A DNA stretch of 40,955 bases from Pelagibacteraceae bacterium AG-390-D18 (lineage in GTDB: Bacteria; Pseudomonadota; Alphaproteobacteria; Pelagibacterales; Pelagibacteraceae). The DNA is taken from positions 1 through 40,955 of the forward strand of contig QCGY01000013.1 of the NCBI GenBank assembly GCA_003279715.1. The letters are read 5' to 3'. Shown one piece after another: positions 8,723 through 17,305 of this stretch. Within the stretch, counting starts at the first letter, position 1. Every line of letters starts with the position of its first letter. The notes beneath the pieces are model-generated. The model saw only the letters and a program-made list of their open reading frames with translations, was not told where the DNA came from and did not search any database. The position numbers and the translations under genes were made by a program.

Positions 8723-10377
8723 TAATTATCTTTCATCATATCATTCTTCATTTCGTCTCCAAAGTACTTAAGAATATTCATTATTGGAGTAGGAATGGCC
8801 CCACAAAGAGCACATAAACAGCCTTTTTGCATTGTTACAAGCAATTCGTTAAGTAATTTAAGGGGTATTTTAGCAGTTCCTTTCTTTGCTTGATCAAACA
8901 TTTCTTTACCTCTGTATGAACCAAGTCTTCCAGGAAAACATTTACCGCATGATTCTTCTGCTGAAAATTCAAATAAATGATGAATATATTCAGACATTGA
9001 AAAATCTTTTGGAATACTAACAACACTTGCATGCCCTAACATAAAACCTTTAGCTGTAAATTCTTGAAAATCTAAATTTAAATTATCAATTTCTTTTAAT
9101 GGTACTACACCACCTAATGGACCACCAACTTGAAATGCTTTAACTGGTTTTTTATACCCTCCACCAATTTCATTAAATATTTTTTTCATAGGTGTTCCCA
9201 TATCTATTTCATAAACACCAGGATTATTAAAAAAACTATCAAGACAAACAAGTTTAGTTCCTGCAGACTTTTTATTTCCTATCGCTGCAAATTTTTCAGG
9301 CCCATTTAATAAAATACCAGTTGCAGCAGCTAAAGTTTCAACATTGTTAACTACTGTAGGTTTTTTATATAAGCCTTCAGTTACTGGAAATGGAGGTCTA
9401 ACATCTACTTCTGCACGTCTACCTTCTATAGATGCGATCAAAGCAGTTTCTTCTCCACAAATGTAAGCACCTTGACCAATACAAATACCTAAATCAAAAG
9501 AAAAATCTGTTCCTAATATATTATCACCTAATAAATTTAATTTTTTAAGTTCATTAATACTACCATTAATTGCTTCAATAGATTTTGGATATTCACCTCT
9601 AATATATAAAACACCTTCATCACTTCCAATGACCATTCCACAAAGAACCATACCAAAGATTACTTTTAATGGCTGATCTTCTAATAAGTATCTATCAGAA
9701 AAAGCACCTGAGTCTCCTTCGTCAGCATTACAAATAACATATTTTTTATCACCTTTTGCCTTGCTACAAAAATCCCATTTCATTCCTGTAGGAAATCCTG
9801 CACCACCTCTACCTGTTAGATTAGAGTCTAGTAGTGATTTAATAATTTCTTGTTTATCAGTTTTTAAAAATTTATTTAATTGATCTTTGAATTGTTCTGT
9901 AGAAGAAAGTTTATCATCCATTAAAAAACTAGTAGTTGCGTGACTTTTAGAAAAAAATTTATCTTGAATAATGTTTTCACCTTTTAAAATTTGGTCAATT
10001 TTTTCAATATCTTTACCAGCATAATTTTCACCATCATAATGGAATGCATTGTTTTCATAGCAATGTCCAAGGCAAAACATTTCTCCAACTTTATCATCAC
10101 CTAATTTTTCTTTAAGAGTATCTTTTAATTTTTCTTGAGTGCCGGCACACATACACGCACTTCCATTACAAATAAAAGCTTTCTTTTCTCTGTGTGAAGG
10201 TCTTAAAAATTCGTAAAAAGACTCTGCTCCATGAAGTGTTGAGACCCCCAAATTATGTTTTTTTGCAATATCATTAATATCTTTTGGTGAGTCACTTAGG
10301 GTATTTTCAGAGATCTGTTTAAATAGATTCTCTTTTAGGCCTATTCTACCTGATAAATTACTTATATTTTTTGACAC
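8722..10377 (-). CDS. Fused formate dehydrogenase gamma-beta subunit (FdsG-FdsB; NuoE-NuoF-like)
   Basis: This 551-residue protein joins two electron-transfer modules. Residues 1 to about 135 are a NuoE/FdsG thioredoxin-fold [2Fe-2S] domain with Cys 70, 75, 102 and 106. Residues from about 150 onward are NuoF/FdsB, with the FMN/NADH-binding segment GRGGAGFPTGMKW at 189-201 and CNADEGDSGAFSDR at 216-229. The C-terminal [4Fe-4S] site is odd. It reads SCGKCFPGR, with Gly483 where the family normally has a third Cys (SCGxCxPCR), and later GCLCALCG with extra Cys at 520 and 525. The start is GTG at 10377; no better in-frame ATG lies upstream. It passes electrons from FdsA to NAD+. Confidence 0.92.
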   Translation of the reverse strand: MSKNISNLSGRIGLKENLFKQISENTLSDSPKDINDIAKKHNLGVSTLHGAESFYEFLRPSHREKKAFICNGSACMCAGTQEKLKDTLKEKLGDDKVGEMFCLGHCYENNAFHYDGENYAGKDIEKIDQILKGENIIQDKFFSKSHATTSFLMDDKLSSTEQFKDQLNKFLKTDKQEIIKSLLDSNLTGRGGAGFPTGMKWDFCSKAKGDKKYVICNADEGDSGAFSDRYLLEDQPLKVIFGMVLCGMVIGSDEGVLYIRGEYPKSIEAINGSINELKKLNLLGDNILGTDFSFDLGICIGQGAYICGEETALIASIEGRRAEVDVRPPFPVTEGLYKKPTVVNNVETLAAATGILLNGPEKFAAIGNKKSAGTKLVCLDSFFNNPGVYEIDMGTPMKKIFNEIGGGYKKPVKAFQVGGPLGGVVPLKEIDNLNLDFQEFTAKGFMLGHASVVSIPKDFSMSEYIHHLFEFSAEESCGKCFPGRLGSYRGKEMFDQAKKGTAKIPLKLLNELLVTMQKGCLCALCGAIPTPIMNILKYFGDEMKNDMMKDN

Positions 10378-10395
10378 TATTACCCTTTTATTTAA

Positions 10396-11235
10396 TTAGC
10401 TTACAATAACTTTTTTGTTATTTGTGTAAATATTAAAACTTTCCCTCTTTACGAAACCTATGAGGGTCATGTCAAACTTATTCGCTAGGTCAATAGCTAG
10501 GCTAGTTGGCGCACCAACACCGATCATTATACCTATATCTGTCATTAAAACCTTTTGAACTAATTCAAAATTAAGTCTACCAGAACATGTAATAAATTGG
10601 GTTTTAGGCTCTAATAGATCATTAATTAAAGCATTTCCAATAAGCTTGTCCAAAGCATTATGTCTTCCAACATCTTCCCTTAAACTAATAAGTTCGCCAG
10701 CACTGTTAAATAAACCACTAGCGTGTATTCCACCTGTTTTACTAAATTCAGATTGGTTTTTTTGCAAAATATTTGGAGATTGAATAATTATTTCTTTTGT
10801 AATTTTTGGTTCTGAAGCGTTAGTTTTATTCTTTTTTATAATCTCTAGTGCATCTAAAGATGATTTACCACAAACACCACAAGATGAATTAGTTAGAAAA
10901 TCTCTTTTGATTTTTGAGATATTAACATTTTGAGAATTATTAAGTGAGGCTAAAATCTTATTTTGAATATTGTATTGACCAACTTTATCTCCATAACTTT
11001 CAATAGTGTCAATATCTTTAATATTTTGAATAATTTGTTCATTAAACAAAAAACCTCTTACAAGATCTTCATCATTACCTGGGGTTCTCATAGTGATTGA
11101 TAAATTTTGAGTAATCCATTTATCTTGTTCTTTAAATTTCAAAGAAATTTCCAAAGGTTCTTCAATTGAAACTAAATCTTCTACATTTTCAAATTTACTA
11201 GAGTTAAATTTTAAAACTTTATAGTTAGAATTCAT
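10396..11235 (-). CDS. fdhD: FdhD, sulfurtransferase required for formate dehydrogenase activity
   Basis: This 279-residue protein matches FdhD, which transfers sulfur from cysteine desulfurase to the bis-MGD cofactor and delivers it to formate dehydrogenase. The CxxC pair required for sulfur transfer is at Cys119 and Cys122 (SSCGVCGKSS). The other family hallmark, GGIHASGLF followed by LREDVGRHNALDKLIG, is intact. It sits 18 nt upstream of fdsGB and 4 nt downstream of the HPP gene in the same operon, as expected for a dedicated maturation factor. Confidence 0.95.
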   Translation of the reverse strand: MNSNYKVLKFNSSKFENVEDLVSIEEPLEISLKFKEQDKWITQNLSITMRTPGNDEDLVRGFLFNEQIIQNIKDIDTIESYGDKVGQYNIQNKILASLNNSQNVNISKIKRDFLTNSSCGVCGKSSLDALEIIKKNKTNASEPKITKEIIIQSPNILQKNQSEFSKTGGIHASGLFNSAGELISLREDVGRHNALDKLIGNALINDLLEPKTQFITCSGRLNFELVQKVLMTDIGIMIGVGAPTSLAIDLANKFDMTLIGFVKRESFNIYTNNKKVIVS

Positions 11236-11239
11236 AAAA

Positions 11240-11716
11240 TTATTTCAAAGGATAATTTTTTTTTAAAATGTATTTGTTAATTATTATTGCAAGTAATAAA
11301 ATTATTATACAACCAAAAATAATTGGATTAATCAAATACTCGTAGGAAACACTTCCTATTATTACCATAATGGGATTTCCACCAGCAGGTGGGTGAACTA
11401 CATTTAATAAAATCATTAAAAAAACTCCAACTCCAACAGCAAGTGCAATATTAATATAAATAGGTAGCGGAATATAATTTACAAAAACTACCCCAACAAA
11501 TGCAGTTAATAAATGACCAAAAAAAACATTTTTAGGTTGAGCAAAGGGGCTTTCAGGAAAGCCAAACAATAATACCATAGATGAACCAAAAGAACCTGCC
11601 AAAAAATAACCTAAAGTACTTTTGTAAGTAAGAACTGTTAACACACCAATAGTAAACGCTGAAAAAAAACCGGCAATTAATGCTTTTTCTAATATAGGTT
11701 TTGTAATTTTAATCAT
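11240..11716 (-). CDS. HPP family integral membrane protein
   Basis: The protein has 158 residues and is almost wholly hydrophobic, with four or five predicted helices. It contains the eponymous HPP motif in VVHPPAGGNPIMVIIG. The HPP family is poorly characterised; some members have been linked to nitrite transport. It lies directly between the NifU-like gene (adjacent, no gap) and fdhD (4 nt), so it is part of the formate dehydrogenase operon. Transport of a small anion such as formate or molybdate-related ions is possible, but that is only a guess from context. Confidence 0.85.
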   Translation of the reverse strand: MIKITKPILEKALIAGFFSAFTIGVLTVLTYKSTLGYFLAGSFGSSMVLLFGFPESPFAQPKNVFFGHLLTAFVGVVFVNYIPLPIYINIALAVGVGVFLMILLNVVHPPAGGNPIMVIIGSVSYEYLINPIIFGCIIILLLAIIINKYILKKNYPLK

Positions 11717-12115
11717 TTAAATTTTTAAGGCCTTCAAGATAGTTCTCAAAGGAAGTAGCAAACATTCTTTTCTAGCAAGATTTTTTTTATCAAAAATTAC
11801 TTTAAAATCTTTCCAATGTTTTTCCAAGGTTACCTTAACATCCTCAAATAATTTTTCACCATTAGTTACAAAATCCCTTATTTCATTAATCTTTTTATTC
11901 TTTATTTTTCTAGAAAGTAAACTGACTGATGCTTGGCAATAAACACATGATTTACATTGATATCCCATATCTTCAATTACATTATTTTTTACTATTAAGC
12001 TTATTTCCATTACATCCCCACATAATGGATTTTTGTTTTTTGACTTATGAGTAAAATTTTCAAGAATCTTATTATTCTCTGTATGGGACGCTATTTCTAA
12101 AATTCTTAAATCCAT
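11717..12115 (-). CDS. NifU/IscU-like iron-sulfur cluster scaffold
   Basis: This 132-residue protein resembles the N-terminal scaffold domain of NifU/IscU/SufU, which assembles Fe-S clusters. Cysteines in the expected places are Cys32 followed by Gly-Asp (LCGDVMEI), Cys54/57/60 (CKSCVYC) and Cys118 near the C-terminus. The extra CxxCxxC arrangement differs from classical IscU, so it is a divergent branch. It is the first gene of the formate dehydrogenase operon, whose two structural subunits I count as carrying at least seven Fe-S sites, so a dedicated assembly role is plausible. Its ATG at 12115 lies 43 nt from the divergent mobA start. Confidence 0.78.
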   Translation of the reverse strand: MDLRILEIASHTENNKILENFTHKSKNKNPLCGDVMEISLIVKNNVIEDMGYQCKSCVYCQASVSLLSRKIKNKKINEIRDFVTNGEKLFEDVKVTLEKHWKDFKVIFDKKNLARKECLLLPLRTILKALKI

Positions 12116-12158
12116 TATATTTCTTTAATTCAATCTTTAATGTTTTATATTTTGATAA
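12116..12158. promoter_or_regulatory. Divergent promoter region between the formate dehydrogenase operon and mobA-moeA
   Basis: This 43-bp AT-rich gap is the only non-coding sequence upstream of both the minus-strand formate dehydrogenase operon and the plus-strand molybdenum cofactor genes. It must therefore hold both promoters unless they lie inside coding sequence. No convincing paired -35/-10 boxes or operator palindrome can be picked out. The head-to-head arrangement would allow joint control. Confidence 0.45.
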
Positions 12159-12758
12159 ATGCAGCATAACAATATTTTAGGCACAGTACTAGCAGGCGGA
12201 AAGTCACAAAGATTTGGTGAAGATAAATCACAAGTTAAATTGGGTGATAAATTATTGATTGATTATATTTTGCCTGAAATCATAGATGAATTTAATGAAG
12301 TATTAGTGGTTTCTAACAACCAAATTAACTTTAAAGAATCTAAAAAGATTTCATTAATTGAAGATTTTAAAAAAGACCTTGGACCATTGGGTGGAGTTTT
12401 GACTGCAATGAAATGGGTAAAAGATAATAATAAAGATTATCAATGGATCTCAACTTTCCCTGTTGATACTCCGTTTTTTAAAAATCAAATATTAAAAGAT
12501 TTCTTAAATAAGATAAATATAGATGAAGGTAAACTTTTTTTTATCAAATCAAATAATACTAGACATAATATATTTGGTCTTTGGTCTTTAGATTTAATGG
12601 ATAAATTAGAAGAAGATTTAGACAAAGGAGAAAGAAAAGTAGAGATTTGGGCAAATAGTATAGGAGTTAAAAATATTAATATGAAGTTTGAAAATAAAGA
12701 TCCTTTCTTTAATATAAATACTAAAGAAGATTTAAAAAAAGCTATAGAAAATTTGTAA
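12159..12758 (+). CDS. mobA: Molybdenum cofactor guanylyltransferase MobA
   Basis: This 199-residue nucleotidyltransferase carries the signature LAGGKSQRFGEDKSQVKLG near residues 8-26, which binds GTP. MobA attaches GMP to molybdopterin to make the MGD form used by bis-MGD enzymes such as formate dehydrogenase. Length is normal (about 190-210). It is divergent from the formate dehydrogenase operon and separated from moeA by one base, so the two cofactor genes are probably co-transcribed. Confidence 0.93.
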   Translation: MQHNNILGTVLAGGKSQRFGEDKSQVKLGDKLLIDYILPEIIDEFNEVLVVSNNQINFKESKKISLIEDFKKDLGPLGGVLTAMKWVKDNNKDYQWISTFPVDTPFFKNQILKDFLNKINIDEGKLFFIKSNNTRHNIFGLWSLDLMDKLEEDLDKGERKVEIWANSIGVKNINMKFENKDPFFNINTKEDLKKAIENL

Positions 12759-12759
12759 A

Positions 12760-14004
12760 ATGATTAGTTATCAATATTCAAAAAGAATTTTAAAAAAAGC
12801 AACTATCAAAATTAAAGATGAAAATATTAAAAGTACAAATTCTTTAAATAGAGTTGTCTCAAAAAATATTTATTCTGGAATTAACTACCCATCAGAAGAT
12901 AATGCCGCTTTTGATGGATATGCTATTAATTCAAATGATACTAAAAATATAAAAAAAAATTTACCAAAGAAATTTAAGATTATAGGGTTAATAGCGGCAG
13001 GTAATAAGCCTTTTAAAAAGAAAATTAAAAAATATGACACTGTGGAGATAATGACGGGTGGCATCATTCCAAAAGGGTTTAACACTATTATTCCAATTGA
13101 AAAGATTATTTTTTACCCAAATAAGAAAAATATTTTAATAGATAAAAAAATAACCAAATATAGTCATGTTAGATTTGCTGGATCTGATTTTAAAAAAAAA
13201 GAAATAGTTGTTAAAAAGAATACAGTCATTCAACCAAATCACATTTTAGCTTTTAAGACATTGGGTATTAAAAACATTACTGTTAAAAAAAAGATTAATA
13301 TTCTTTTTTTCTCTACAGGCAATGAAATATCCAATAGTGATAATATCCCTGGTTGGAAAGTTAGAAACTCGAATAGTCACTATATCAAAAATTTAAATGA
13401 AAATTTTTTATTCAATTTTAAAGACGGTGGAATTTTAAAAGATAACCATGAAAATATATTTCAATCAAAAATATCTAAAATGATTAATTCTAAAATAGAT
13501 ATTATTATTACATCAGGAGCTGTTTCTGCGGGCAAATTTGATTTCGTTCCAGATATTGTAAAAAAATTCAAATTATCTAGCTATTTTAAAAGTGTTGCAA
13601 TCAGACCAGGTAAACCAGTTTTATTTGCAAGGATTAAAAAAAAACAAAAAGTAATTTTTGGGTTACCCGGGAATCCAATGTCCTCTGCAGCCTGTTTTAG
13701 ATTTTTTGTTTATCCTTATATCGCTAATGTGATGGGTATTAGTGATGAAAAACCCATTAAAGCTATTTTAAAAAATGATTTTATAAAAAAGAAGAATTTC
13801 ACAAGATTTGCTAAGAGTAAATTAAACACAACTAAAAATGGAAAAATCGAAGTTGAAATTTTAAAAGGACAAGAGTCTTTTAGAATTAAATCATTTGTTA
13901 AATCAAATATCTGGGCGTTATTACCAGCTGGTAAATCTAAGTTTAAAAAAGGTCAGATTGTTGATTGTTTTTTTCCAAATCATATTAATCAATCTCTAAT
14001 CTAA
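12760..14004 (+). CDS. moeA: Molybdopterin molybdenumtransferase MoeA
   Basis: This 414-residue protein inserts molybdate into adenylylated molybdopterin. Family landmarks in order are YPSEDNAAFDGYAINSND (about 43-60), EIMTGGIIPKGFNTIIPIE, FFSTGNEI, IITSGAVSAGKFDFV and FGLPGNPMSSAACF. The length matches E. coli MoeA (about 411). Lysine content is high, which suits the AT-rich genome. It follows mobA after a single base. Confidence 0.95.
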   Translation: MISYQYSKRILKKATIKIKDENIKSTNSLNRVVSKNIYSGINYPSEDNAAFDGYAINSNDTKNIKKNLPKKFKIIGLIAAGNKPFKKKIKKYDTVEIMTGGIIPKGFNTIIPIEKIIFYPNKKNILIDKKITKYSHVRFAGSDFKKKEIVVKKNTVIQPNHILAFKTLGIKNITVKKKINILFFSTGNEISNSDNIPGWKVRNSNSHYIKNLNENFLFNFKDGGILKDNHENIFQSKISKMINSKIDIIITSGAVSAGKFDFVPDIVKKFKLSSYFKSVAIRPGKPVLFARIKKKQKVIFGLPGNPMSSAACFRFFVYPYIANVMGISDEKPIKAILKNDFIKKKNFTRFAKSKLNTTKNGKIEVEILKGQESFRIKSFVKSNIWALLPAGKSKFKKGQIVDCFFPNHINQSLI

Positions 14005-14019
14005 TACATGTCATTTTTG

Positions 14020-14041
14020 TTGTAGTTAAAACTATTTACAA
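14020..14041. promoter_or_regulatory. Imperfect palindrome in the upstream region of the permease-creatinase operon
   Basis: The 51-nt gap before the EamA gene contains TTGTAGTT-AA-AACT-ATTTACAA. The inner arms AGTT/AACT and outer arms TTGT/ACAA are inverted, with a short asymmetric bulge, and a possible -10 TACAAT overlaps the right arm. This could be an operator, but such AT-rich palindromes arise easily by chance. Confidence 0.25.
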
Positions 14042-14055
14042 TTAAACATCTGGAT

Positions 14056-14961
14056 ATGATTGAGCTTAAAAATCCTAGAATAGCAGTCCCAGTTGTTTTA
14101 TTTGCTGGCCTCGTATGGTCTTTCGGTCCTTTGGTCGTCAGATATATGAATGATCCTCAATCAATTCCATGGCAGTATATCTTTGGGAGAGGTCTTACAA
14201 TATTTATTCTTTTGAATTTATATTTGTTTTTTGAAGAAGGAAAAAATTTTTATAAAAATTATTTTAAGATTGGTTTGTCTGGTTTAATAGGAGGGTCGGG
14301 CTTAGGTGTTGCAATGATTTCTTTTATGTTTTCTATTACAAATACCAGTGCAGCTATTACTTTATTATGTTTAGCTGCTATGCCATTTTTCACTGCATTA
14401 TTAGCTTTTTTATTTTTAAGAGAAAAAATTTCTTTAAATGTATGGATATCAATAATTATTGCCACAATTGGTATAGGAATAATGGCCGTGGGTAACAACT
14501 CGGAAACTTCTTTAATTGGATTTGTCTTTGGTATGACATCATCCGTTGGTTTTGCAGTTTTTTCTGTATCACTTAGATGGCGTAAAGATACACCCAAGTT
14601 TACCACAACTGCATTTGCTGGTTTATTCTGTGTAGGTTTTGCAACTATAATGATTTTTTATAAAGATTTAAATTTCTTTTCAACAAGCTACAACAGCTCA
14701 TTATTTTCTTTACATGGAACACTGGTTTGTTTGGGATTAATTTTGTACTCAATCGGTTCAAAAGCTATTCCAGCTGCTGAATTAACATTACTATCTTTGA
14801 CTGAGGTAATTGGTGGAATTTTTTGGGTTTGGTTACCTTTATTTGGCATTAATGAGATACCAACAACAAACACTATTATTGGTGGTTTTTTTCTTTTTAT
14901 ATCTCTTACCTATTACAGTTTAGTAATGAGATGGAATAAAAGATATATCGGATTAAATTAA
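14056..14961 (+). CDS. EamA/DMT superfamily permease
   Basis: This 301-residue protein has ten predicted membrane helices arranged as two EamA repeats. The first ends near FLFLREKISLNVWISIIIATIGIGIM and the second near the C-terminus, a layout typical of drug/metabolite exporters of the RhaT/YdcZ/EamA group. The substrate is unknown. It is followed after 4 nt by the creatinase-like gene, and the next two genes are also nearly abutting. It therefore probably moves a substrate or product of that guanidino/glycine pathway. Confidence 0.88.
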   Translation: MIELKNPRIAVPVVLFAGLVWSFGPLVVRYMNDPQSIPWQYIFGRGLTIFILLNLYLFFEEGKNFYKNYFKIGLSGLIGGSGLGVAMISFMFSITNTSAAITLLCLAAMPFFTALLAFLFLREKISLNVWISIIIATIGIGIMAVGNNSETSLIGFVFGMTSSVGFAVFSVSLRWRKDTPKFTTTAFAGLFCVGFATIMIFYKDLNFFSTSYNSSLFSLHGTLVCLGLILYSIGSKAIPAAELTLLSLTEVIGGIFWVWLPLFGINEIPTTNTIIGGFFLFISLTYYSLVMRWNKRYIGLN

Positions 14962-14965
14962 CTTT

Positions 14966-16183
14966 ATGGAAAGACCAGATTTTTTTTCATTAAAAAATGG
15001 GGAGAAAGTTAAACTTCCTTTTTCAAATTCTGAATACGATAGAAGAGTAAATAATTTAAGAAAAATAATGGATAAAAATAATCTTGATATGGTTATTTTA
15101 ACATCAATGCATAATATTGCTTATTATACAGGTTTTATTTATTGTTCTTTTGGCAGACCTTATGGTTGCATTGTTACAAAAAATAAGATTTCAACAATTT
15201 CAGCTAATATTGATTCAAGTCAACCTTGGAGAAGATCTCATTGTGACAATGTAATTTATACAGATTGGAAAAGGGACAATTTTCTAAAAGCCATAGTTTC
15301 AATTATTGGTAGAGACGATCCCCCAAAAACAATTGGAATTGAAAATGATCATGTCACTTTAGATATGAGAGAGAAAATAGGATCTATTTTTGTTTTTTCT
15401 GTTTTTAGCGATATCTCAAAAGAATTAATGGAACTTAGAATGATTAAATCTAATGAGGAAATTGAAATTATTAAAAATGGAGCAAGAATTGCAGACTTAG
15501 GTGGAGAAGAAATCGTTAAGAATATTAGAGAAGGAAATACAGAAATTGAAATTGCTATAGCCGGACGTGACTGTATGGAACGAGAAATTGTTAAAACTTA
15601 TCCTGATGCCGAATATATGGATACTTGGGTTTGGTTTCAATCAGGTATTAATACAGATGGTGCACACAATCCGAAAACTAATAAAAAGTTAATTAAAGGA
15701 GATATTTTATCACTTAATACTTTTCCAATGATTTCTGGATATTATACAGCTTTAGAAAGAACGTTATTTTTAGATCATGTTGATGACGAAAGCCTTAAAG
15801 CCTGGGAAGCAAATATCAAAGTCCATAAACGTGGATTAGAATTGATTAAGCCAGGTGTAAAATGTTCTGATATTTGTTTTGAGCTTAATGAATTATTTGC
15901 TGAACTTGGATATTTGCAATATCGAACATTTGGTTATGGACATTCGTTTGGAGTTCTTTCACATTTTTATGGAAGAGAAGCTGGACTAGAACTTAGAGAA
16001 GATATTGACACAGTGCTTGAAGAAAATATGGTAGTCTCAATGGAGCCAATGATTATGATTCCAGAAGGAAATCCTGGAGCTGGAGGATATAGAGAGCACG
16101 ATATATTAGTGATTGGTAAAGATAGTGTGGAGAATATTACAAAATTTCCTTTCGGGCCTGAGCATAATATAATAAAAAACTAA
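14966..16183 (+). CDS. Creatinase-like M24 family hydrolase
   Basis: This 405-residue pita-bread-fold protein resembles bacterial creatinase (about 403 residues; creatine + water to sarcosine + urea) more than generic Xaa-Pro peptidases. As I recall the Pseudomonas creatinase sequence, YCSFGRPYG at about 59-67, DGAHNPKTNKKLIKGDILSL at about 231-250 and FPMISGYYTALERTLF all have close counterparts. So do GREAGLELREDIDTVLEENM and EGNPGAGGYREHDILV. His234 in GAHNP lines up with the catalytic histidine of creatinase. The metal-ligand set of true M24 peptidases is not complete, as in creatinase. It is followed after 8 nt by an amidinotransferase. The substrate could be creatine or guanidinoacetate. 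Confidence 0.85.
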   Translation: MERPDFFSLKNGEKVKLPFSNSEYDRRVNNLRKIMDKNNLDMVILTSMHNIAYYTGFIYCSFGRPYGCIVTKNKISTISANIDSSQPWRRSHCDNVIYTDWKRDNFLKAIVSIIGRDDPPKTIGIENDHVTLDMREKIGSIFVFSVFSDISKELMELRMIKSNEEIEIIKNGARIADLGGEEIVKNIREGNTEIEIAIAGRDCMEREIVKTYPDAEYMDTWVWFQSGINTDGAHNPKTNKKLIKGDILSLNTFPMISGYYTALERTLFLDHVDDESLKAWEANIKVHKRGLELIKPGVKCSDICFELNELFAELGYLQYRTFGYGHSFGVLSHFYGREAGLELREDIDTVLEENMVVSMEPMIMIPEGNPGAGGYREHDILVIGKDSVENITKFPFGPEHNIIKN

Positions 16184-16191
16184 TATATTTT

Positions 16192-17304
16192 ATGACTGAT
16201 AAAACTATCGTTAATAGTTGGAATGAATGGGATCCATTGAAACATGTGATTGTTGGTAGAGCAGATGGAACTTGCATACCAGCTCCTGAACCAGCACTTG
16301 ATGCTAAAGTTCCTGAAGACAGTGATATGCGTGGCCAGTTTGGCCCAAGAATTAAAGACACAGTCGATAAAGCAAACCAACTACTAGATGATTTTTCAAA
16401 TATGCTTGTTAAACGAGGAGTTAAAGTAGATCGTCCTTCTCCAATTGATTTTAATCAAAAAACTTCAACACCAGATTGGGAAGCTGAGACGATGTTTGGT
16501 TGTATGCCTCCAAGAGATGTTTTGCTTACAGTAGGAAATGAAATTTTAGAGGCTACAATGAGTTACCGTTGTAGATGGTTTGAATATCTTTGTTACCGAC
16601 CCTTGCTTCAGGAATATTATAACCAGGACCAAAATATGAGACATGAGTCAGCACCAAAACCAAGACTTACAGATAAAGATTATCGAAAAGATTATTTATC
16701 AGATAAAATTGGTATTCAAAAAAGATTAGAATGGACTGAAGATAAATTTTTTGTAACCACAGAGGAAGAGCCATTATTTGATGCTGCAGATGTGCTTAGA
16801 TTTGGAAAAGATCTAGTGGTTCAACATGGTTTTACAACAAATTTAAAAGGAATTGATTGGTTAAAAAGACATTACAAAGATCACAGAGTTCATGCAGTTA
16901 ATTTTCCAGGTGATCCTTACCCAATTCATATTGATGCAACATTTACTCCAATTAAAGAAGGGTTAATAATTAATAACCCTCAAAGAAGATTACCAAAAGA
17001 ACAGAGAAAATTATTTGAAAATAATGGGTGGGAAATTGTTGATAGCGCACAACCTGCTCATAATGAACCACCACCTTTATGTTATTCATCAACTTGGTTA
17101 TCAATGAATGTACTAGTTCTAGATCCTAAAACTGTTTGTGTTGAAAAAAGTGAAGTTTATCAGCAAGAGCAATTAGATAAATTAGGCATGGAAGTTGTCC
17201 CTGTAGAATTACGTGATGCTTATGCATTTGGAGGAGGCTTACATTGCTGTACGGCTGATGTTTATAGAGAAGGAACTCTCAAAGATTACTTTCCAAAACA
17301 ATAA
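16192..17304 (+). CDS. Arginine:glycine amidinotransferase family enzyme
   Basis: This 370-residue protein belongs to the amidinotransferase family that moves the amidino group of arginine to glycine, giving guanidinoacetate and ornithine. The catalytic Cys is Cys352 in GGGLHCCTADV, and the family Asp and His are seen in LFDAADVLRFG and YPIHIDATF. The overall match is to the AGAT (GATM) branch rather than arginine deiminase, judging by the C-terminal REGTLKDYF. The acceptor might be another amine. Its stop is one base from the threonine aldolase start, and a glycine-producing neighbour supports glycine as the acceptor. Confidence 0.87.
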   Translation: MTDKTIVNSWNEWDPLKHVIVGRADGTCIPAPEPALDAKVPEDSDMRGQFGPRIKDTVDKANQLLDDFSNMLVKRGVKVDRPSPIDFNQKTSTPDWEAETMFGCMPPRDVLLTVGNEILEATMSYRCRWFEYLCYRPLLQEYYNQDQNMRHESAPKPRLTDKDYRKDYLSDKIGIQKRLEWTEDKFFVTTEEEPLFDAADVLRFGKDLVVQHGFTTNLKGIDWLKRHYKDHRVHAVNFPGDPYPIHIDATFTPIKEGLIINNPQRRLPKEQRKLFENNGWEIVDSAQPAHNEPPPLCYSSTWLSMNVLVLDPKTVCVEKSEVYQQEQLDKLGMEVVPVELRDAYAFGGGLHCCTADVYREGTLKDYFPKQ

Positions 17305-17305
17305 T

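Noticed and set aside
17213..17305. Longer N-terminus of the threonine aldolase
   Set aside because: The extra 31 residues overlap the catalytic end of the amidinotransferase gene and show no similarity to the aldolase family; the ATG at 17306 follows the preceding stop by one base.
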